Shown here: positions 45,097 to 56,267 of the stretch, in pieces | Layout of the letters: the number at the start of each line of letters is the position of its first letter | Position numbering within the stretch: the stretch's first letter is position 1 | Assembly: GCA_032209605.1 (NCBI GenBank) | Contig: JASFXZ010000009.1 | Span: forward strand, 20,013,553-20,077,552 | Direction of reading: 5' to 3' | Source of the DNA: Mactromeris polynyma | Lineage: Eukaryota; Mollusca; Bivalvia; Venerida; Mactridae | Length of the DNA: 64,000 bases | Notes under the pieces: model-generated | The model's input: only the letters and a program-made list of their open reading frames with translations | What the model was told of the DNA's origin: nothing | Databases searched by the model: none | Made by a program: the position numbers and the translations under genes

Positions 45097-48000
45097 ATGG
45101 AACAAGCAACTTACGTATCTGGTTTCCATGACGATGCCGCTGTGAAGAAGATGACGTATAACTCTCTAGGGAATACTGGAATGGTCGTTTCTGCTCTTAG
45201 TCTTGGTAATACTTTTATAACATTACTTAAGGTGCAGAGAGGTAATAACATCAATGTATTATTTTATATAAGTCACTTGTTAAATAACAACTCACGTGCG
45301 TGTAGTCACAATAAAAAAACGTGACGTAGACGCGCTCAAATGATATTGACAATGTTTAACACATCATCTAAAACCGAAAATAAAACACGATAAGGGCTCG
45401 TTTTTATCGTTTAATAAGTTCAATAAATAATGACCTCTCATGTAAGATCCTCTATACAGACTCATCGCACAAATGGAGCATATACCTGTTACCATTTATA
45501 TAAACCCAAGAGGTGCATACGAAACGTAAAGCATCGGCTGTAGTTAAGATGAAAACACACTTCATCCGGGAATCGAACCTGAGACCACAAGATAAGCAGT
45601 CCAGTGCTGTCCACCGATTGAGCTTATTGTGTGGATCAAATCAAATTGAAAGGATTAGCGAGATAAAATAATTTCAGAATGTCAGCTTCACGCCATGTTC
45701 ATCAACAAAGGCTTACATCTGAAATACAGCAACATCTCAGTAATAAGACCACCTTTTGGACCCTTGAACACTTGTCTTGTTATTGAGGTGGTCTTAATAT
45801 TGAGGTTGAATAAAGAGTAAAACAGTTAAAATGGACTCGAAGGTTGTTGCTTCAATTTTGAGGTGGTCTTATTATTGAGGTGGTCTTATTATTGAGGTGG
45901 TCGTTAGGTGAGATTTTACTTTTACTGTATATACATAAATTGTATTAACAAATATTAAAAAGAAGCGCATGTCATTCAATCAGTTATTACAACTACATTT
46001 TGGTGATATGTTGATCTGACTATGCGAAGTAAATATTGTAGGTGCCTCCTCATTTGGCAGCGTGTTCCATGAAACAAGCGACACGGAATGCCAGAAAGTT
46101 CTTGAACTTGCATTAAAGAGTGGTGTGAATTTAATAGACACAGCGCCATGGTACGGCCATGGTAAATCCGAGACTGTTCTTGGACAAGCACTGAAAAACA
46201 TCCCCAGGTCAAGTTATTATTTAACTACAAAGGTTGGACGATATTTACCGAATGTGAACGAAATGTTTGATTTCCGGGCCGAAAGAGTAATTCGAAGTGT
46301 TGATGAAAGTCTTGCAAGACTTGGTTTGGATTATGTGGATGTCATTCAGGTATTTGTTTTACAAAATATGTGGTACTGCTTACAATCGTAAAACGACTAT
46401 TAAACCTGTTAAAATAAAACATAAATATCTTGAACAAAAGTTGGTCGGCGCTTTTTAAAGGTTAAAATTTGTTGTGCAAGATAAAAAAAATGCCTAGATG
46501 TTACGATTGCTGGTTACTCCAGATCCAAAGTGGATTTAGGTAAATTCACCGAAATTCCAGTGGATTTCGGTAAGGTAAACGTACCATTTATCGAAATGTT
46601 AACCAATCCACGTCAAGGTTACAAACGTTGTTCGGTTGAAAAGAAATTGCCTAGGTGATTAACGTAAGATTTGATTGGTTTACACAACACTGATATGCAA
46701 ATAGAAAAAAATATGTTAGTACGGCTTCGCCGAAAAAGAAAAATCTAAAAACCTTAAATCTGCCAACACAAATAGCTTACATATGTATAAGAAGTGTTAC
46801 ATTTGTATGGATATGATGTATTTTGTACCAGGTACATGATATGGAATTCGCACCAAATCTGGATATTATCATCAATGAGACTTTACCAGCATTACAGAAG
46901 GTGAAGGATGCAGGGAAAGCACGGTATATTGGTATAACAGGATATCCATTAGAAAACTTCAGGTAACCTATCGTTCTTGTGCAGAATATTAGTAGCAGTA
47001 TACATAATTCTCACATCTACAATATTTACCTCCCTTGTTCTGAATTGGCGATCATTTTGATAGGCAAATTTCCTTAAAGATAATGGGGAATACATGTACA
47101 TGTATAATGTAAACGATGATAAACTAATCCGGTATATAAAAATAACTTATTCATTATGCTCATGTGGGCATTTGGCTCAGTAAGTTGAAAAAAAGTGGTT
47201 ATCACATATTTGGAAATTACCCCTATAAGGGCTTATCAGTTTTGCCTATCAGAATGGCCGACAGTTCAGAACAAGGGAGGTAAATATAGTAGATGTGGGA
47301 ACTATGTATTGTCCTAACTCCCTCTGGTGAATAGTGATCAAACATATTGACTCGTGGGCGGAGTCAAACTAATCTGATCGACATATGCGAAAATTATCCC
47401 GCCCTCGGTCGATATTGCTTTTCCCTGATCGATAAATGATCGTATCAACCGCCCTTAAGAGCAATAAGTGTATACATGTAGTATCATCACGTATGTTTCA
47501 TCAATTTACGTGATTGTACTAGACCTACCGTACTTGTTATGAACATCTCTTTACAAAATAATATTTTCTGTAATATCAGAATCAATTTTAACTACCAGTT
47601 GAAATATCTATGCACAATGCGTATACAATGCACATACACATTACCAAAATCATATGATTTGTTGGATATACAGTAAAACTTCGAAACCTCGAACAGTTTT
47701 GGCTCGAACACAGTAGATACCTCGAACAGGTTCTTAAGTCCCGGCAAAACCCCTTCTTATTTCATATTATCTAACAGTAGATCACTCGAACAGAGATAGG
47801 TCGAACACTCGAACAGGATTTGTGGTCCCTAGCTATCATTTCATTCATTGTTCACTATAGATGGGTCGAACAATACAATAATTCACACCTTTCAATGACC
47901 GCTTAATATACTAGTATACACATGTTATTCGCACTTCGTGATAATTACTTGCCAGTTGTACATGTGGAAACTCCCTAATCCGAACACCCCTCGGACAAAC

Positions 48001-51000
48001 TTTAAAGGTCGGATTAGAGGAGAGTCCGGACTGGAGAGAATTCCTCTATTGAATGTCCGTAGGCAAGACATTCTTTCAGTAATTTGAATATGTTCGCTAT
48101 AGCAAAGACCTAAATACCATTTGGCTAGAGGTTGTTTGCGTTATCGCGATGTAATATATAATGTCTGAATGCATTCTTTTATTTGACTTTGCAGACTAAT
48201 TTAAGCTACAAAATATATATAAACTTGAAAATTCAATTTATAGCCCAAAATCATAAGTTATAATAGACCAACATATTTATGCAACTTTCATAAGAGGAAG
48301 ATTTGCAATGCGATATGCAAAATACATGATGTGTGAAATATTGGTTGTCTGAATTCTTCCATAAATTATGTAAATTATCATTATAATGTGTTTATTCGTT
48401 ATATAAATGTAGGAAATTCGATTCTTCAGAATATGAACCGCTGTAGACGCCTCTCGTTAATTTAAAACTGTATGAAAGCTTTGAATATAATTTCACTGCA
48501 CAAGGTGGATATATGAATCTCAAGCAAGTATTTCAATGAATCATTTTACAGTCAAATGATTTTAAACATAGCTGAAATTTGTTTTGCGACATTATACCGT
48601 CCATAAAACCTGACAAGCTATGCACTTAGTACGATGTATTATCAAAACGCCATACCTGAAAACTATGCACCATAGCTTTATTTCAAAAGATTTTTCGTAG
48701 AGGAAAAAAATAATCTAGGGTAACAATTTTGAATTGTGATTTGTGTACCTAATGGGCCCTTTTCTGCGCTCACATCCAATGTTTTCCAATTGTTTACAAA
48801 ATAAGTACATCTCGTACCCGGTCTTACCTTGTTTCCATCAAAACGTAATGCATACGATGATAACGTCTAATGGTATGTATTCATAGAGACAATTAAATTA
48901 TTATGCCTTCTCTCAATTCTCAGTCATTATACGATCTGACGTATTTTTGCGGAAAATTATCGTCCGGTTTTGGGAGATTTATTTTACCTCTAAAATAATA
49001 ATCCGGACAGAAAAATTCGTTCGGATTCCGGAGTAGGGAGGATCCGGACTGTGGGTTTTTTTTATATGTCGTACTGAAGGAACTAAATCGAGAAAATTGT
49101 CCGGTTGCAGGAAGTTTCCGGATCAGAGAGTTTCCGGATTAGGGAGTTTCCACTGTACATGTACTATTATGACAGACAATTCATGCGTATAAGAATAAAC
49201 GAGAGAGAATAAGGTGCCACAGGGAATCATTTTTGCTTTCCTTTCAATTCTTTTTTAATTTTATTATTATGAATAATGCTGCGACTATTGATCGACGTGC
49301 ATTCAGTATGAAAACCGGCGACTGTCAATTAGGAAATATACGCGTATACCGTAGATGCCTCGAACAGTAGATGGCTCGAACTAATTGCTAGGTCCGACGG
49401 CAGTTCGAGGTTTCGAAGTTTAACTGTAGATTTCAGTTTCAGCATTCTGTTCAGGCTTGTCGTTTTGATCCTGGTTTGTGTAATTTTTGTATTCATATAG
49501 GAGAGCGCCCGACTGGTATTCTATAGGTCTAGGGTTCGAAAACCGAACGAAGCGTATCTGACAATTTGCAAAAAATGTCATTTATCTTCCACCTCTGAAC
49601 TTAGATTTATGCGGATAAGTTGTCAGTGTGCTTGTGGATGAACATGATAGTACTGGCCACACACTCTGGTTAGGTCAACTGAAAGCTTTATTTAACTGAA
49701 AAATTGTTAGAGTGAGTGAGTGAGTGAGTGAGTGAGTGAGTGAGTGAGTGAGTGAGTGAGTGAGTGAGTGAGTGAGTGAGTGAGTGAGTGAGTGAGTGAG
49801 TGAGTGAGTGAGTGAGTGAGTGAGTGAGTGAGTGAGTGAGTGAGTGAGTGAGTGAGTGAGTGAGTGAGTGAGTGAGTGAGTGAGTGAGTGAGTGAGTGAG
49901 TGAGTGAGTGAGTGAGTGAGTGAGTGAGTGAGTGAGTGAGTGAGTGAGTGAGTGAGTGAGTGAGTGAGTGAGTGAGTGAGTGAGTGAGTGAGTGAGTGAG
50001 TGAGTGAGTGAGTGAGTGAGTGAGTGAGTGAGTGAGTGAGTGAGTGAGTGAGTGAGTGAGTGAGTGAGTGAGTGAGTGAGTGAGTGAGTGAGTGAGTGAG
50101 TGAGTGAGTGAGTGAGTGAGTGAGTGAGTGAGTGAGTGAGTGAGTGAGTGAGTGAGTGAGTGAGTGAGTGAGTGAGTGAGTGAGTGAGTGAGTGAGTGAG
50201 TGAGTGAGTGAGTGAGTGAGTGAGTGAGTGAGTGAGTGAGTGAGTGAGTGAGTGAGTGAGTGAGTGAGTGAGTGAGTGAGTGAGTGAGTGAGTGAGTGAG
50301 TGAGTGAGTGAGTGAGTGAGTGAGTGAGTGAGTGAGTGAGTGAGTGAGTGAGTGAGTGAGTGAGTGAGTGAGTGAGTGAGTGAGTGAGTGAGTGAGTGAG
50401 TGAGTGAGTGAGTGAGTGAGTGAGTGAGTGAGTGAGTGAGTGAGTGATGGACGGATTGATGGACGGATTGATTGATTGACTGATTGACTGATTGACTGAT
50501 TGACTGATTGACTGATTGACTGATTGACTGATTGACTGATTGACTGATTGACTGACTGATTGACTGATTGACTGATTGATTGATTGGTTTATTTAATGTC
50601 TTTCAGAACTGTTCTCAACAAAAGCCAAGTGAACATAGATACAGTATTGACTTACTGTCGTGGATGTATGAATGACAACTCATTACAGGATTATATGTCT
50701 TTCTTCAAAGTAAGATATTGTAAACATTACTTGGGTCTAACGTCAACATCTCCAGTTAACATGCCAATATTTGTTTAATATCACCCATTCCACTACTTTT
50801 GCCAATAATTTAGAGGCGTATTCAATAAGAAACTTTGACAAAATGTTTCGAGAAATCGATTAATGAATCCGATGGGACTGTTGAGTGCCTGTCTGTGAGA
50901 CATATTCATAATAGCATAATTAAAATATCAAAACAATTTTTTTTCAGAGAGTTCCTAAGGCATGATTTTCATTGTAATGTCACCCATGTTAACCCACAAG

Positions 51001-54000
51001 AGATAGTCACGAGTTCTCTCCCTTCTATACGCCTTCCATGTATAATAGTACATACACTATAGAGGGATAATGAAGGGGAGAGAAATCGTGAGAATATATT
51101 TCGGTATAACGGGAATATTTGACTATCTGTGCAAATATTGCACAATATGTTTTACACATAATTCAATATTCGAAACGATATTTTTAACAATTTAAGGAGA
51201 GGGGTACTGGTGTCATAAATGCGTCAGCTATAGGTATGGGGATCCTGTCTAACAGAGGGGCTGCAGACTGGCACCCGGCTCAACAAAATATCAAGGATAA
51301 ATGTAAAGAAGCCGCCGATTACTGCAAGGTACCAATGAATGTAACATTTTCTTTTAGCTACATGTAGACTTATTTTCTTATTAGCCTATGTATCGAATAA
51401 TAATTATTTCTACTCGTCAAATGTGATAACCCGCCATTATCGTTTCGCACTGTTTCTAAAAACCAAGGGATACATCTTCTGTTGGCTTTGAATGAACTAT
51501 GCTGTAATATTTAGTTGAATGAATTAAACTGCTGATAAATGTCAATGCAATCCTGTGGAAATCACGTTCATTATTTCAGATAACTAGGTCATGATGAAGT
51601 AAAATTCTTAAGATACAAAATCTCTGGTTAGCTCTTTTGGTCAGCATAGTTTAGTTTAAATTACTTATAATGCGTTAATTGTGAAACAATTTATTACAAC
51701 TTGTATTTAAACCTAATTTCAGAGTTTCTAATCTGAACTCGCGCTTAATGCATGAATTGTGTTACCCCAAGAAAAGGCTGTCGTGTTCTATAAAAGTCAA
51801 GTACATTTAATGCTATGTATCTTTTTCTCAGGAGCGAGGTGTCGACATTTCTAGATTGGGTTTAAAATTCACAGTCAGTCAACCGGATATACCAACTACA
51901 TTAGTCAGTACTTCCAGGTAAACATAGCTTCAATTATTTCAACAGCCAGGTTTAACAGTTAACTTCAATAGAATAGTGTGTGTTTTCATACTTAGTATTT
52001 TGTATTAATGATGTTCGTTGGTTCATTCGTCCCGACGTTCGTCCGTTCTGACATCCGTTTGTCCTGATGTTAGTTCGTTCTTGCGTTCCTTCGTCATGGT
52101 GTTAGTTCGACCTGGCGTTAGTTCGTTCGTTCTGAGGTACGTTCGTCCTTGCGTTCCTTCGTCAGGGCGGTAGTTCGTTCGTTCTGAGGTTCGTTCGTCC
52201 TTGCGTTCCTTCGTCATGGTGTTAGTTCAACCTGGCGTTCCTTCGTCATGGCGTTAGTTCGTTCGTTCTGAGGTTCGTTCGTCCTTGCGTTCCTTCGTCA
52301 TGGCGTTAGTTCGTCTTGTCGTTCGTCCTGACGTAAGTTCCGTCGTTCTGTCGTTCGTTCGTCCTGACGTTAGATCGTTCGTTATGACCCTCGTTAGTTC
52401 GTCCGTGCAGACGTTCGTTCGATCCCACATGTTTACAAGTTACAACGTCTATATACAGTAAATCATTTCATTATGTACATATATACATAAATTTGTTAAT
52501 TGTCTGCACATTCAATGTTTGTTGTACATAATATAATATTTGATGTAAAAGGTCACCACACTCAACATTTGAACATCATAATATTATAATACGTGCGATT
52601 GCATTACACACTGCTCACAGTAAGCCCATGTTACAATGGGTTTTATGTTCCTAATAGTTTAATGTTGTTGAGTACTTACTATTGTAATATTGTAATTCAC
52701 ATCTGTTACGAAGACGCATGTAAAAGTTGGAGTACAGAGACACGTAGGCCGGGGCTATATTGTACGTAATGTATATGTTCTAAAAATACGCATTTTAACT
52801 GACCCCGTCGAGTTTCCGTAAATTTTACATTTAAAATGGATTTCTACCTTAGTATATATTTTCATAATGATGATGTTTAGCGGAATCTAGAAAATGTATG
52901 TACACACACTTTGTTAGTATGTATCTAACACCATCCTCTTTACATTGGTAGTGTGGTAAACATGCAGAAGAATTTAGATTCCATGGCGACACCATTGTCA
53001 ACCACAGAGGAGGCAACTTTGCAGGAGGTGATGGACAGGTAAGCTTTATGTGTGTGTCTCCGATTCTACTTGTGACGTATTTTAGACATTATAATTTCAT
53101 TTAAGAAACAGGTATTGATCGTATTCAAATGAATCCTGGCAGTATCTGTCACCCGTCAAATCAAATATCATCACGTTCTGAAGATTCATATAATGCAGCA
53201 ACTAAACTATAGTTATTTTACCGGTCAGAAAAATATCTTAACAGGTCATAACACATTTAGATGTTTCAATTAGTTTTTTATCAAATGCCTTATATCACTC
53301 CTTACTTGTGAATTGTTAATTTGCAATAATCTTAACGTAGTATCCGTTTCAAACAATGACATGTGTTATCAGTAACTATATAAATGTAACATCTGCTAGG
53401 GATAGTGGTTGAGGGATAGAGCGCCTGGCTCCTGATGTGCAGGTCCTGTGTTTAAACACCGTCATGATTGGTCCGCAAACTTAACTATCCTTGAAAAAGG
53501 GGCTAGTACTGGTAGTGATGGATAATCAAACAAATTCCATAATCGATTATTGGATTGGTTTGAAAATCGGAGATAATCAAATATTTTTTTAGTAAAAGTT
53601 TAATGCTGACAGATTAGTTCATTTATACAAGTTTATATATCTCTTTGTAACTACATTTATCATCTATGGGTTTTTACATTACTCTTATATCTGGGACCTA
53701 TATATTGGTCCCAGCTTATATCATAAGAACATTTTATCATTCAATAAATCAATTTTTAGTTTGTATGTTTATTTCGTACATTTGTATTTGACTGAAGAAA
53801 TTGAAAACAATTATATATTATTTTCTATCTACATATTAGTACAAGTGTGAATGTTAATCCTAATTTGATCTATGTCAATAAATGTCAAAATATCCGGTTA
53901 TTTTCGTTTACTATAGTTTATAATCAGTTGTGTCCGATGTCGGTTGTCTAGCAACGATTTTTCGTCTATTTTCGATAATCACACCATCACTAAGTACTGG

Positions 54001-54206
54001 TTAGTACCCCAAGAAACAGTCATTGAGAGTGATTAATATCGGTCGTTTCCTTGTTTCACTTATTAAACTAACTGTACTGTTATTTCTCTGACAGAATGTA
54101 ATCATGTGATTTCAGGTTTATGATTCCACTGAAAAATCAAAACTGGGAAGGTCTAGAGGTGAAAACATACTGGGAAAATATAGAAACAGCAAAATCGTCT
54201 GTATAA
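45097..54206 (+). CDS. Aldo-keto reductase, L-galactose dehydrogenase-like, 8 exons
   Basis: Exons are 45097-45205, 46042-46349, 46832-46962, 50607-50709, 51197-51328, 51832-51917, 52952-53038 and 54116-54206. All introns are GT-AG and in phase, giving 348 residues. It is a (beta/alpha)8 NADPH-dependent oxidoreductase of the PF00248 family, predicted cytosolic. The catalytic tetrad is complete: Asp69 and Tyr74 in DTAPWYGHGKSE, Lys100 in TTKVGRY, His141 in VIQVHDMEF. Also seen are NSLGNTGMVVSALSLGASSF, ARYIGITGYPLENF, GVINASAIGMGILSNRG (residues about 222-238), DWHPA and a VSTSSVVNMQKNL cofactor-binding segment. Length fits the L-galactose/D-arabinose dehydrogenase-like subgroup; the substrate is not certain. 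The start ATG at 45097 precedes a conserved TYNSLGNTG strand. The decayed duplicate is at 17725-18582. Confidence 0.93.
45560..45640 (-). repeat. tRNA-like SINE head in intron 1
   Basis: The minus strand reads GCTCAATCGGTGGACAGCAC (A-box-like), then GTCTCAGGTTCGATTCCCGG (B box). No intact 3' stem. Confidence 0.55.
45727..45927. mobile_element. CAGTAAAACC-family MITE in intron 1
   Basis: Repeated GAGGTGGTCTTATTATTGAG and right end TTTTACTTTTACTG|TA. The left end is diverged (CAGCAACATCTCAGTAATAA). Confidence 0.75.
46425..46740 (+). repeat. Dispersed ~300-bp repeat, copy 4 of 5
   Basis: In intron 2 of the aldo-keto reductase gene. Contains AGATGTTACGATTGCTGGTT, GTCAAGGTTACAAACGTTG and CTGATATGCAAATAG. 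Confidence 0.8.
47010..47302. mobile_element. MITE with ACCTCCCTTGTTC TIRs, copy 2
   Basis: The ~55-bp inverted ends are CACATCTACAATATTTACCT and, inverted from the right, CACATCTACTATATTTACCT, continuing through CCCTTGTTCTGAA and GATAGGCAAA. About 290 bp, no ORF. In intron 3 of the aldo-keto reductase gene. Confidence 0.85.
47671..49426. mobile_element. Outer pogo-like TIR element (non-autonomous, nested host)
   Basis: The ends CAGTAAAACTTCGAAACCTC and (inverted) CAGTTAAACTTCGAAACCTC are flanked by TA. Subterminal CTCGAACAG motifs repeat several times near both ends. No transposase ORF was seen. The CAGT...CCTCGAA termini and TA target suggest a pogo/Tigger-like origin (inference). Confidence 0.8.
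47961..49155. mobile_element. Inner TIR element nested in 47671-49426
   Basis: The ends CATGTGGAAACTCCCTAATC and (inverted) CAGTGGAAACTCCCTAATCC are flanked by TA. Subterminal TCCGGA/GTCCGG motifs repeat near both ends (TCCGGACTGG, GATCCGGACTG). About 1.2 kb, no ORF of note. Confidence 0.8.
49500..49705 (+). repeat. SINE family B copy next to microsatellite
   Basis: Head with GAGCGCCCGACTGGTATTC and AGGGTTCGAAAACC, body CCACCTCTGAACTTAG and CTCTGGTTAGGTCAACTG. Its 3' end runs directly into the GTGA array. Confidence 0.7.
49710..50447. repeat. (GTGA)n microsatellite, 738 bp, uninterrupted
   Basis: About 184 copies of GAGT/GTGA occur without a visible interruption, in intron 3 of the aldo-keto reductase gene. 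The true length may differ because arrays of this size are assembly-sensitive. Confidence 0.97.
50448..50586. repeat. (GATTGACT)n simple repeat
   Basis: GGACGGATTGAT twice, then about a dozen copies of the 8-mer GATTGACT. It ends about 20 bp before the exon 4 acceptor at 50605-50606. Confidence 0.95.
51000..51094. mobile_element. Short inverted-repeat element in intron 4
   Basis: GTCACGAGTTCTCTCCCTTC faces GAAGGGGAGAGAAATCGTGA, related to the CACAGGAG MITE family. The right half matches about 18340-18366 in copy A. Confidence 0.6.
52015..52432. repeat. TTCGTTCGTCC-type minisatellite in intron 6
   Basis: Imperfect, mixed units of GTTCGTTCGTCCT, GACGTTAGTTCG and GCGTTCCTTCGTC, with a longer ~70-bp higher-order unit (GTTCGTTCTGAGGT..CGTTC). 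The minus-strand ORF through it is a by-product. Confidence 0.85.
53400..53525 (+). repeat. tRNA-like SINE fragment in intron 7
   Basis: GATAGTGGTTGAGGGATAGA is followed by a decayed B box (GTCCTGTGTTTAAACACC). The body is short. Confidence 0.5.
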
Positions 54207-54323
54207 CCCTGATCAACACACGTGTCGACTCTTACAATCAGGGATAGTTTGGTATTTCTCTCTCAGAAATATATGAACTGTTTCCTGTTGCGCTGACAAG
54301 CGATATTTTGTTTTGGGTTATTC

Positions 54324-54395
54324 ATTAAACATACATGTTATTTTAATTCGTTATTATTGAAGTGCAACCTTTTTGTCGTGTCGTTGGTGAATAAA
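54324..54395 (+). promoter_or_regulatory. Polyadenylation signals of the aldo-keto reductase gene
   Basis: ATTAAA (54324-54329) and AATAAA (54390-54395) lie 118 and 184 bp after the stop codon, in an AT-rich 3' UTR. Confidence 0.55.
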
Positions 54396-54784
54396 TAGAT
54401 ATTAATGTTATAGATGTAAATTAAAAACTGAAATAATTGTAAGCAAAAATGCATGCACAGGTAGCTTGATTTTCACATTGGTGCGAATAACATGCGCAAC
54501 GTTCGTGTATTTACATATATTTGTCTTCGCGAATGAATTCGGAAATGTTTTCTGGCTTGAAATTAGAACTCTATTTAGGTAATAGATGCATACATATGTA
54601 ATGATTACATATTTTATCAATCTTACATTGGAGCATGTTCATACATTTTATTTCTGCATAACATATGAGTATAACATGGTAACACATTTTGTAACATGAC
54701 AATTATATAAATCAATGAATTAATGAGTAAAATGTGGAAATGATATAAAATGAGTAATCTTGACATTCCATTATGCATTTGTCA

Positions 54785-55762
54785 CATATTCAACAAATAA
54801 CACACAACACATATAATACAAATCATTCACAATTCATATAATACAAATCACTCTCAATTCATATAATACAAATCACTCTCAATTCATATAATACAAATCA
54901 CTCTCAATTCATATAATACAAATCACTCTCAATTCATATAATACAAATCACTCTCAATTCATATAATACAAATCATTCACAATTCATATAATACAAATCA
55001 CTCTCAATTCATATAATACAAATCATTCACAATTCATATAATACAAATCATTCACAAATCATATAATACAAATCACTCTCAATTCATATAATACAAATCA
55101 CTCTCAATTCATATAATACAAATCATTCACAATTCATATAATACAAATCACTCTCAATTCATATAATACAAATCACTCTCAATTCATATAATACAAATCA
55201 TTCACAACACATATAATACAAATCACTCTCAATTCATATAATACAAATCATTCACAATTCATATAATACAAATCATTCACAATTTATATAATACAACTTT
55301 CACAATCATATAATACAAATCATTCACAAATCATATAATACAACTTTCACAAATCATATAATACAAATCATTCACAAATCATATAATACAAATCATTCAC
55401 AAATCATATAATACAAATCATTCACAATTCATATAATACAAATCATTCACAATTCATATAATACAACTTTCACAAATCATATAATACAAATCATTCACAA
55501 ATCATATAATACAAATCATTCACAAATCATATAATACAAATCATTCACAATTCATATAATACAAATCATTCACAAATCATATAATACAAATCACCCATAA
55601 CTCATGTAATTCAGATCACTCGCAACTCATATAATACAAATCACCCATAACTCATGTAATTCAGATCACTCACAACTCATATAATACAAATCACCCATAA
55701 CTCATGTAATTCAGATCACTCACAACTCATATAATACAAATCACCCATAACTCATGTAATGA
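54785..55762. repeat. 25-bp satellite array between convergent genes
   Basis: About 38 units of CATATAATACAAATCACTCT plus CAATT occur. Two main variants (CACTCTCAATT and CATTCACAATT) are interspersed, with a few 20-21-bp shortened units. From about 55590 a ~50-bp composite unit (ATACAAATCACCCATAACTC then ATGTAATTCAGATCACTCAC) repeats four times. It lies between the 3' ends of the aldo-keto reductase and MRH genes. Confidence 0.95.
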
Positions 55763-56267
55763 CATAAATGACAAATAAGTTACAAATAAAAAAATACAAA
55801 TCACATAAAAATCATATAATACCAATTACACACACATCACGAGGCCTTATGAACCAAATGGGATGAAGAGAATAAGTAAGTAAGTACATACAAATAATAA
55901 TTAAAAATCACACACAAATAATTTAATACAAACCATTTACACAATTTCAATCATATCATAAATCCCAGTCAATGAAGTTCAGACTTGGAATGCCAAGTGA
56001 GAGTTCAATCATATGCAGCCCGATATGAAACTAAAAATGATATGTGCAAGTCTATAATGTTGGCTTATTTTAATACAAACAAAGTCTGAAGATCTAACCA
56101 ACTGGTAGGGATCCTTTCATCTTTTAACAAGTTTGAAATAATGACTATGTCATCTACTGGATACATTCGATGACCAAATTCTTCCTAGTGCCATGGTAAC
56201 CTTATCCGATTTTGTGCTTACTAGTTCAGGAGGGAATGAGTAGACAGGTCAGTCACACACTGATGTT

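Larger units (their letters stand above)
32660..51400 (+). repeat. Segmental duplication, copy B
   Basis: This is the partner of copy A, about 32.66 kb to the right. It carries exon 1 of the DUF4430 gene, the LINE without the foldback insertion, and the intact aldo-keto reductase gene. B-specific material includes about 800 bp at 37212-38010, a ~141-bp local tandem duplication at 40895-41177 and about 1.3 kb at 43171-44500. Copy A appears to have lost that last block by recombination between two flanking MITEs. The homology may extend left of 32660, because the next exons of the same gene lie there. Confidence 0.9.

Noticed and set aside
45976..46212. Minus-strand ORF starting MTWGCFS, resembling a transposase fragment
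   Set aside because: It is the antisense of aldo-keto reductase exon 2, which has full splice-site and family support on the plus strand.
52023..52217. 64-codon charged ORF (KERKDERTSERT-like)
   Set aside because: Low-complexity by-product of the TTCG-rich minisatellite.
54785..55762. Regular direct repeats suggestive of a CRISPR array
   Set aside because: There are no unique spacers. Units are contiguous 25-bp satellite copies in a eukaryotic genome with spliced genes on both sides.
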